From: Chara braunii
Taxonomy: Eukaryota; Streptophyta; Charophyceae; Charales; Characeae
Direction: 5' to 3'
DNA length: 27,230 nucleotides
Assembly (NCBI GenBank): GCA_003427395.1
Contig: BFEA01000213.1
Coordinates: 2,298,453 to 2,325,682, forward strand
Shown in pieces: positions 21,214-27,230 of the stretch. Within the stretch, counting starts at the first letter, position 1, and every line of letters starts with the position of its first letter. The translations under genes and the position numbers were made by a program. The notes beneath the pieces are model-generated. The model worked only from the letters and a program-made list of their open reading frames with translations, was not told the DNA's origin and searched no databases.

Positions 21214-24200
21214 GAACGTCGTGCCTAATCACACCATCTATGATGTAGAATGCTCGGACCATTCTATCCGACGGTTCACTAACGATGGCCAGTTCTTGAT
21301 TTGCTTCAGCCGTCAGCTGCAGGATCTCATAGTGTACCGATACAGAGGTGTCAATCATTCGTGGAAAGGGGAGGAGGCTCCGGAGGTGGTGGGGGGGGGA
21401 GGGAGCGGGGCTGCACGTAGAGGTGGAGCTGTTGGTGTAGGCGCGGGATGGGAGGAGGAAGGTGCCTCGCTGTCGTCGCCGCCGGCGGGCACCAGATCGA
21501 GAGCCTTTGACAACTTCTTTCACCATCTCTACACCGTCCCTCTAGGTTCCGGCACGGAGATTCTGTGCAAAGATTTCTGTCTGTTCACAGATAGCGATAC
21601 GTATGGAGTGCTTGCCACCTCCTCCCCTCCCGACAACAACCCTCCCTATGCTCATGGAGCGGTGGCGGGGGTTCCTGCCATGGAGAGCATCACCTTTCAT
21701 CTTGTCAAGATCTGCAACGGGGAAGTCATGGACCGGCGACGGTTCGATGATGACTACATTCACCTCGCGCACAATGCGGGGGTCTTTCTATACGAAGACC
21801 TGCTGGCAATCTTGTCCGTACGATTCCAAAGCATTCACATTTTGCAGATCAGGGAGACGGGGCTGTTTGTCAACGTCAGGACCATAGGGAACTACTGCCG
21901 AGAGGACGACGAGCTGGTGCTGAAGTCCCATGCAGAGGATGAGGCGCGGTTCAGAAGAGGGTGCCAATCGTTGGGTAAAAGCGGACTGCCGAGGAAATCG
22001 GACGAGTATGAAGAAGAAGAAGGGATGGAGATTGAGGATGAGGGGCACGAGATGTGCGGCAAAGCCATGGAGGAAGGCGGCGATGGTGGCAATGGCGCGT
22101 GTAGAAGGGTTGGGTGCGTGGGGGGAGGAGGGGATTTTGGGAGCAGATGCGCATCCAGATGGCGGGTGGGAGAAGAAGGTGACAGAGGAGATACTCACGT
22201 GGACAGGGTTTTTCGAGGAGGGCAGTGGTCTTTCGGGAACGCGACTGCGGGAGGCGGAGGTGAGGGGATGGACGCCGGAGGGGCAGGCGGTGTTTGGGGA
22301 GGGACTGGGGGTGGGTTGGTGGCTGGGCGGCCGGAGGAGCGGGGAGGAGTGCGTGGCGGGAGCGTAGCAGCAGCAGCCAGCACGGGGGGCGGACAGTATG
22401 TGGACAGCGCAGCGGATGTGCGGTTGGGAGATGGGACCACCAGAGAAGGGGGTCTGGATGTTGTGAGACAGCTAGGACACTCGTCTCGCCACGTAGCGGG
22501 CCCCAGTGGCCTGGGGGATCGTCTGGGACGCCTGGAAGGAGGAGTTGGGCGAGGAGACGGGTTGGCTGGGGCTGCCAGGGACCGAGAAGTGATTGGGGCC
22601 AGTCGCGGTGTGGGCGCGCTGTCTTGGAGCAGTAATAGTGATACTGTGGAGTTGAGAAGTACAGTAGGGAGTGGGGATAGGGAGTATGGAGGAGAGGGAA
22701 GAGAGGGGCCGGCGTCGAGAACGAGTGGAGGGAGGGGGGCAGGGGGGAGTGGGGAGTCTTCACGCGTTAGAGGAGGTGCAGATCGGAGCCGGGGGGGTAG
22801 CAACACTGATGGAACGGGCGAAGGCGGGGCGACGGCAGTGTCGAGCGGAACTGGCAGCGGGGGAAAGGTGGAGTATATCGTGAGCAGCAGAGTACCGGCC
22901 AGGTTAATCACGGCGGCGCAACTTGGCCTTGATCCTCCGACCTCACCGAGTAAAACGGAAACAGAGGACATCTCACTGGACAGGGGAATAGTAGGAGGAG
23001 GAGGAGGAGGGGGAGGAGGAGGAGGAGCAGAAGGAGGAGAAGGAGGAGAAGGAGGAGGAGGAGGTGGGAAGGGAACTGCGGCCGGGGCCATCGGCGGCTC
23101 CGCGTGGAGATCGACGTCAACCGAAGGTGCTGCGACTGGCGGTGGGCCTCCCAGCGCCGGTCTTCCTTCGGGAGGAGTATCCATACGAGCCGGCGGAGGA
23201 GCCTTCAGCGCCCTGACTAGTCCTGAGGTAGCGCCACGTGTCGGAGGACGACAGCAAGAGCGAATTGAAAGGGACGAGGCGCGCCCGTTGATGAGGCCGG
23301 CGTCTCATTCGCCTTCGTTGTTGTATTATTCTTATGCAGCCAACGCGGAGGCCCAGCGCGATGCTGAAGATGCAGTAGGCAGAGGAGTAGGAGGCGTAGG
23401 AGTAGGAACGGGAGGCACCACTAGCAGACGAGACGCTACCGCGGGGGTCGGGATAGGGATAGCTGCTCCGTCTGTTTCAGGTGCTCAGCAGCGTGGAGGC
23501 TTCGTGTCGACTGCCGCGCTCGACACTCGTCCGGATACCGTGCCTCCTACAGATAGGAGTGGTGTTGCCGGTGGAGGCGCCGGCGGCGGCGGCGGCATTG
23601 CCACGGGTAGCGGGACCGGGGCGGCAGGCAGGTCGGGAGCAGTCTTCGGACCGGTAATGGGCGGCAACGAAGGACCGAATTTTGCCGCTGCCGGCGCCGC
23701 CGCTGGGGGTGAGCACGTCGTGGTGACGCCGCCGCCTCGCTGGGCCAGGCATGGTGAAAGGGGGGGACCTGGTTTAGGTGCTAGCGCCCGTCCAATGCTT
23801 GGAGGTATCAAGCAACGACTGCTGGCATTCATGTTCCGCAGCCTATATGATGATAATGGAAGCCAGGTGGTGTCCCGAGCGCAGCGTATCAAACGATTCC
23901 ATTTCAACTTCCAGCAGTTCATCGACCTGGTGATGTGGAAGGTGCAGTTTCTCGACAGGTGCCATCTGCTCATCAAGTTTGGGAGTGCGGATGGAGTGGT
24001 TGGGCGCAACGCCGACGGGGTCGTGCTGCGGAACACGGACGGTTCTCATCAGAACGCATTCCTAGCCGTCTATGATGTTGAGCGGACCGAGATCGTGGCG
24101 TTTTATCAGAACTCGTCGGAGGAGTTGCTGCGGCTTTATGAGAGATTCAATGACCATTTCAAGGTGCCGTCGAAGGAGAAGACGGTGATGAGATTTATAA

Positions 24201-24652
24201 GCTCGTACGAGAACAGCCAGTACGTGAGAGAGCAGCATAAGAAGCAGAAGACGGCCTGCCGACTGGGAGGAGCAGCGTCGGCGACAGGTAGAGGGGGGTC
24301 CTACATGCAAGTCGTGAGGAGGGCGCTAGCGTCCCTTCCGTTCAATTGCCAGTGTGAAAGCCCCTGCGCCTACTTCGACCAGGGACTGTTCAGTTTCGAC
24401 GAGAAGCTGATCTCGGCGACGGACAGACACAAGCCGTGCATGGACTACCCCATCAAGTTCATATCGCGGCGGCGGCCGAATTCCTTGCCCAAATTTAAGA
24501 TCTTTCCCGGAATCGAACACGGGTCCTCCGCTTATGACATCAGAGCTAAGCGGGTTGCCTCCTACGTTTTCCATCCGTACCTACCCTTCGCCATATCCAT
24601 CCAGCAGTCCTATCTTCAACCCCCCATTGTCAACTTTCACTTCAGACGGTGA
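21098..24652 (+). CDS. DET1: DET1 (de-etiolated 1) homologue, 1184 residues, single exon, with giant Gly-rich linker
   Basis: DET1 is a nuclear component of the COP10-DDB1-DET1 complex, which works with CUL4 ubiquitin ligase and DDA1 and represses photomorphogenesis in plants. The N-terminal block (residues about 10-277) has YENVVP, YDVE, FTNDGQFLICFSR, DLIVYRY, LAHNAGVFLYEDLLAILSVR, IHILQIRETG and IGNYCREDDEL. The C-terminal block (904-1184) has IKQRLLAFMF, WKVQFLDRCHLLIKFGS (from 947), VAFYQNS, YFDQGLFSFDEKLISATDRH, PIKFISRR and the typical NFHFRR end. Both follow land-plant DET1 in order. Between them residues 278-903 are a Gly/Ser/Arg/Glu-rich linker, and a smaller Gly-rich insert lies at about 85-136. 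Arabidopsis DET1 is about 540 residues, so the two blocks account for the whole usual protein. The start is fixed at 21098 because TGA at 21092-21094 closes the frame. There is no internal stop. Plant DET1 genes normally have many introns; none is needed here. Confidence 0.95.
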   Translation: MSARERHRQNENLFHRLRLREVERAKPGAAYNRCRLLYENVVPNHTIYDVECSDHSIRRFTNDGQFLICFSRQLQDLIVYRYRGVNHSWKGEEAPEVVGGGGSGAARRGGAVGVGAGWEEEGASLSSPPAGTRSRAFDNFFHHLYTVPLGSGTEILCKDFCLFTDSDTYGVLATSSPPDNNPPYAHGAVAGVPAMESITFHLVKICNGEVMDRRRFDDDYIHLAHNAGVFLYEDLLAILSVRFQSIHILQIRETGLFVNVRTIGNYCREDDELVLKSHAEDEARFRRGCQSLGKSGLPRKSDEYEEEEGMEIEDEGHEMCGKAMEEGGDGGNGACRRVGCVGGGGDFGSRCASRWRVGEEGDRGDTHVDRVFRGGQWSFGNATAGGGGEGMDAGGAGGVWGGTGGGLVAGRPEERGGVRGGSVAAAASTGGGQYVDSAADVRLGDGTTREGGLDVVRQLGHSSRHVAGPSGLGDRLGRLEGGVGRGDGLAGAARDREVIGASRGVGALSWSSNSDTVELRSTVGSGDREYGGEGREGPASRTSGGRGAGGSGESSRVRGGADRSRGGSNTDGTGEGGATAVSSGTGSGGKVEYIVSSRVPARLITAAQLGLDPPTSPSKTETEDISLDRGIVGGGGGGGGGGGAEGGEGGEGGGGGGKGTAAGAIGGSAWRSTSTEGAATGGGPPSAGLPSGGVSIRAGGGAFSALTSPEVAPRVGGRQQERIERDEARPLMRPASHSPSLLYYSYAANAEAQRDAEDAVGRGVGGVGVGTGGTTSRRDATAGVGIGIAAPSVSGAQQRGGFVSTAALDTRPDTVPPTDRSGVAGGGAGGGGGIATGSGTGAAGRSGAVFGPVMGGNEGPNFAAAGAAAGGEHVVVTPPPRWARHGERGGPGLGASARPMLGGIKQRLLAFMFRSLYDDNGSQVVSRAQRIKRFHFNFQQFIDLVMWKVQFLDRCHLLIKFGSADGVVGRNADGVVLRNTDGSHQNAFLAVYDVERTEIVAFYQNSSEELLRLYERFNDHFKVPSKEKTVMRFISSYENSQYVREQHKKQKTACRLGGAASATGRGGSYMQVVRRALASLPFNCQCESPCAYFDQGLFSFDEKLISATDRHKPCMDYPIKFISRRRPNSLPKFKIFPGIEHGSSAYDIRAKRVASYVFHPYLPFAISIQQSYLQPPIVNFHFRR
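21929..23800 (+). other. Low-complexity linker within DET1 (about 625 codons)
   Basis: These codons correspond to residues 278 to about 901, where DET1 proteins have a short variable segment. An acidic patch lies at about residues 302-318 (DEYEEEEGMEIEDEG). Long Gly/Arg/Ser/Glu stretches follow, with a run of GGA codons at about 633-657 giving 11 consecutive Gly and then EGG repeats, and Gly/Ala/Thr/Val-rich parts to the end. The coding strand is strongly purine-rich, which also opens the opposite strand. It has no predicted fold and is likely disordered. Confidence 0.85.
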
Positions 24653-24866
24653 ATCGTTGCTCTGCTGGAATGACAGAGAAACGACGGACTAATTACACTG
24701 GCACCCCGATTGTTTGCCTGCAGTTGCTCGCCTCATCAGTTAGACAAGCATTCATTGTTTTGTCGAGCTTGTACCACTTCCTCCTTTTCCATTTACAGAT
24801 CCCTTCCTCGCTTTCTCTTCCTCTCTCCCCCTCTCCCTTTCTCCCTCCTCTTCCTTCTCTAGTTTT
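24653..24866 (+). other. DET1 3' flank, pyrimidine-rich
   Basis: After the stop, about 24775-24866 is nearly all C and T. I see no AATAAA close to the stop. A TGTAA motif, the usual poly-A signal of chlorophyte green algae, occurs at 24996-25000 beyond the poly-C run; its relevance to this lineage is uncertain. The transcript end cannot be placed. Confidence 0.4.
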
Positions 24867-24870
24867 CCCG

Positions 24871-24940
<70 letters not shown>

Positions 24941-24951
24941 CCCCCGCCCCC
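24867..24951. repeat. Poly-C tract (69 uninterrupted C at 24871-24939)
   Basis: A run of 69 C is followed by two interrupted C-runs of 5 (24941-24945 and 24947-24951). The complementary strand could form G-quadruplexes and the C strand an i-motif. The length may be imprecise because homopolymers this long are hard to sequence. Confidence 0.95.
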
Positions 24952-25131
24952 GTGCTCTGCAGGCTCTATTCTTTGATTTTCCGATCGGATGTATTTGTAA
25001 AAGTTTGATGCCTTGGAGTAAATCGATTCTTTTGTTTTGGTTGTGTTTGTGTGTTTGTTGTCTTCTGTGTGCATGTACCTCTACCTTTTTCTGTCTTACT
25101 CGTGGCTGTGGAACGGCTTGGCCCCCAGACT

Positions 25132-25610
25132 AGGGCAGTGCCCATACAGGTACTTTAGGGGGTGTTGGGGGATTGCCAGGGGGAGCAGCACCCTGTGGGG
25201 CACCTACGAGGGCAGTAGGGCGTTGTTTGCGGTGAGAGCTCAAGTGCGGGAGGAGTGGGGGAGTGTCGGCCTGTGAAGGCATCATCATGGATGGTGGTGA
25301 GTGTCCTTGTGGGGAGGAGTGCTGAGTAGGGGCGTGTTCCACCTTGGTTCATGGGTGGAAGCATACCCCCGTGCTAGTGAATGGCACCCCACCCAGAGTA
25401 GGGCAGTGCATATCACACAGGCATGGTCATACGCACAGGACGCTCGGGGATTGCCAGCGGGAGCAGGGGCTCGAGTGGGTGAGCACAACCGTGTGAGGCA
25501 CCTATGGTGCATCCTTTGGGGCAGGGGCTCCAGTGAGGGAGCATTATAGGATGGTGGTTGGTATCTTTATAGGGAGGGAGTGCAGAGTAGGGTTGTATTC
25601 TACCTTGAAT
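25132..25610 (+). repeat. G-rich two-copy tandem duplication, period ~260-278 bp
   Basis: Shared anchors are 'agggcagtg' (25132 and 25400), 'gattgccag' (25171 and 25449), 'ggatggtggt' (25289 and 25549), then 'gaggagtgctgagtagggg'/'gagggagtgcagagtaggg' and 'ttccaccttg'/'ttctaccttg'. Copies are diverged with small insertions and deletions. There is no convincing frame. Confidence 0.65.
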
Positions 25611-25920
25611 GACGGGTAGCAGGGTAGGGTTGCCTGGGTGGTCCAGCTCGGGGGGTCATAGGAAAGCATTACTCTTGGGTGATCTCCATGGAGGGAGTTG
25701 CTGCTCAGCAGGAGGGGAGCAGGAGCGGATAGGGGGATTATTTTATCGGAGTCTGGGGTGGCAGGGGAGGGATGAGGGGATTAAAGGGCTTGGTCAGCCC
25801 TAGGGGAGCACCCTTATGTGAAGGGACTTTGGTGGGCGGTGAGCGTCCTTGTAGGGAGTGAGAGTAAGATTGGAGGTAGGCGGTGAGCGTCCCTGTAGGG
25901 AACGACAGCAGGGTTGGTGG
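25611..25920 (+). repeat. G-rich spacer with a short repeated phrase
   Basis: 'ggcggtgagcgtcc(t/c)tgtaggga' occurs near 25836 and 25881, 45 bp apart, and is related to 'ggtggtgagtgtccttgtgggga' near 25293. It probably belongs to the same repeat family as its neighbours. No gene. Confidence 0.5.
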
Positions 25921-26345
25921 CCAATGCAAGGCTCAACCAGGACTGGGCATTTTGGTTGCCTAGCGGCGCTGGTGCCTGTGGCCTCTGTGTGGTAGTTCCC
26001 CTGAATGTGGAGGGGGATGGTCCTCGATGTGCAAAACGAAAAAGAAAGAAAAAGGAAAGGTAAGGTAGAGTGGGAGGGGGCTTGTGAGCAAAAGAAAAAA
26101 GAGAAAAAAAGATGAGGTGCACGACGTGGTTTGTCCAATTGAAGGCTCGACCAGGGCTGGGCAGGTTGTGTGCCCATCGCCGGTGCCTGTGGCCTCTGTC
26201 TGGTAGTTCCCCTGAATGTGGAGGGGGATGGTCCTTGATGTGCAAAACGAAAATGAAAGAAAAAGAGGAGGTAGAGAGGGGAGGGGCCTTTTGAGCGAAA
26301 AAAAAAAGGCGAGAAAAAAAGATGAGGTAGGGCGGGAGGGGCCTT
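25921..26345 (+). repeat. Two-copy tandem duplication, period ~211-214 bp
   Basis: 'ccaatgcaaggctc' at 25921 and 'ccaattgaaggctc' at 26135 begin two copies. They remain alignable through 'ggtgcctgtggcctctgt', 'ggtagttcccctgaatgtgg', 'gatgtgcaaaacgaaa' and an A/G-rich tail. A truncated third tail ('gatgaggtagggcgggaggg') follows at about 26320. Long minus-strand frames here come from the purine-rich plus strand. Confidence 0.8.
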
Positions 26346-26520
26346 GTGAGCGGAGGAAAAAAACAAACAAACAGAGAAAGAAAAAGAAACACAGGGTCAT
26401 ATGTTGCTAAGGAAAAAAAAAGATAAAAAAATGAATAAATAGAAGGGAAGGATAAGAAAAGAAAGCAAAAAAAAAAGAAAAGGAAATGGAAGAAGGAAAA
26501 AAAAGGGAAAAACGGAAGGG
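26346..26520. repeat. A/G-rich low-complexity tract
   Basis: Almost pure purine (runs of A broken by G). It may be the decayed A-rich tail of the preceding element or the insertion site of the one that follows. No gene. Confidence 0.7.
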
Positions 26521-26525
26521 CATTA

Positions 26526-27230
26526 GCCCTTGTGGCTGAACGGTAGAGGCATGCAGCTGTCAGTAGACACATACAGACTTCGAATACTGTTACAAACACA
26601 GGGATGTGATGTTAGAGGCTCCCTGCGGAGACGATCTCAGATAACAATGGGTTCGACAGTCTTTAGGGGGGTATGTTTGTTCCAGAAGGGTAGCAATTGA
26701 TCTCAGAATACGATGGGTTCAACAGTCTTAGGGGGGGTTAGGGGGGTATGTTTGTTCCAGAAGGGTAGCGATTAATCTCAGAATACGATGGGTTCAACAG
26801 TCTTAGGGGGGTATGTTTGTTAGGGGTGGTTAGAAATTAGAATAGACTCCTCCTGGTGTTAGCACGAGGGCGAACTCTCGGTGTCTGGTGGGTGTGATGG
26901 GGTAGCAAGGTTACCTGTTGAGTGCTGAGAGGCTAAGTCAGAAAGGGGGGCTTGCCTGCAACTTGGTGTGTTTCTCTCTTATTCCAAGTCTAGCCTATTC
27001 GCTTAACTTCCTGTTTATGTCTGATATTTTTTGAGGGGACTGAGGAGACTTGAGGTTCTCTAAGTTGTGGGATGTGCAGGCTGAAGGGTTTTGCTGCCAT
27101 GTCTGGCAGGTCATGCAGCGTAAGTAGTTGAGCATTTTTATGCCACTAAATGAGTTTCCCCCTAGGCTACCAGAGTGGCCCGGGAGTCACTTGCCCGGCC
27201 AGGCCAAAAAAAAAAAAAAAAAAAAAAAAA
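26526..27230 (+). mobile_element. Possible tRNA-derived SINE, ending in poly-A
   Basis: A tRNA-like head has an A-box-like TGGCTGAACGG (26533-26543) and a B-box-like GACTTCGAATAC (26576-26587) starting 43 nt later, as in a tRNA gene. Possible acceptor pairing is CCCT (26527-26530) with AGGG (26600-26603). The T-arm loop is too long (10 nt) for a real tRNA. About 600 bp of unrelated body follows and 25 A close it at 27206-27230. It stops at the window edge, so the end and any target duplication cannot be seen. Confidence 0.35.
26633..26830 (+). repeat. 66-bp tandem repeat, three copies, with G-runs
   Basis: Copies begin at 26633, 26699 and 26774 with 'ratctcaga' and continue through 'atgggttcracagtct', a run of 6-7 G, 'tatgtttgtt' and 'ccagaagggtagc'. 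The second copy has a 10-bp internal duplication (gggttagggg), and the third breaks off after 'tatgtttgtt'. Confidence 0.85.

Noticed and set aside
22195-23184. 329-codon Pro-rich frame on the minus strand, and a 270-codon frame overlapping it
   Set aside because: They lie opposite the purine-rich DET1 linker. Lack of A/T-rich stops opens all frames there, and the peptides are low-complexity shadows.
25800-26600. Phe/Leu/Ser-rich minus-strand frames up to 261 codons, resembling membrane proteins
   Set aside because: The hydrophobicity comes from reading A/G-rich low-complexity DNA in reverse. The frames span two tandem repeat copies and have no conserved features.
26640-26760. Telomere-like TTTAGGG/TTAGGG phrases
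   Set aside because: They occur once per 66-bp repeat unit and not as a tandem 6- or 7-mer array.

Overview
This looks like nuclear DNA of a streptophyte (green plant lineage), most likely a charophyte alga of the Chara type or another early-diverging plant. The one clear gene encodes DET1, and its core is closer to land-plant DET1 than to animal DET1 as I recall those families. The sequence around it is AT-rich, full of repeats and interrupted by assembly gaps. The species is my inference; the plant-type DET1 is read directly from the translation.

Layout. Positions 1-20800 hold no protein gene I can defend. This part is decayed repeat DNA: a ~123-bp hairpin-forming tandem repeat with a 3-unit higher-order period (528-1200) and a second locus of the same family (17341-17490); a dispersed GC-richer element present as copy A (2575-2965, +), copy B (3645-3920, inverted) and copy C (18592-19165, partly duplicated in tandem); a 121-bp two-copy tandem repeat (4907-5148); a long (TA)n tract with one unresolved base (5716-5896); a 25-N gap inside a poly-A run (11364-11388); a cluster of perfect small hairpins (11726-11901); a ~60-bp, ~15-unit degenerate minisatellite (16248-17100); and a 124-bp MITE-like element with 15-bp terminal inverted repeats (19789-19912). 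Two open frames at 9103-9345 and 9662-10144 are listed only as unidentified.

Positions 20000-24650 hold the DET1 locus. The promoter side carries ACGT-core motifs and a 28-bp duplication, and there is a GA-rich probable leader with two upstream ORFs. One of these overlaps the DET1 start codon in another frame and has the better initiation context. The DET1 coding region is a single uninterrupted frame of 1184 codons. Two conserved blocks together match the usual size of the family (~550 residues), but they are separated by a Gly/Ser/Arg-rich linker of about 625 residues. DET1 works with DDB1, COP10 and DDA1 in CUL4 ubiquitin-ligase assemblies that repress light responses; no partner gene lies in the window.

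Positions 24653-27230 are the 3' flank: a pyrimidine-rich stretch, a 69-nt poly-C run, two nested G-rich two-copy duplications (~268 bp and ~213 bp), an A/G-rich low-complexity tract, and a possible tRNA-derived SINE. That candidate has A- and B-box-like motifs at 26533-26587, contains a 66-bp three-copy repeat, and ends in poly-A at the window edge.
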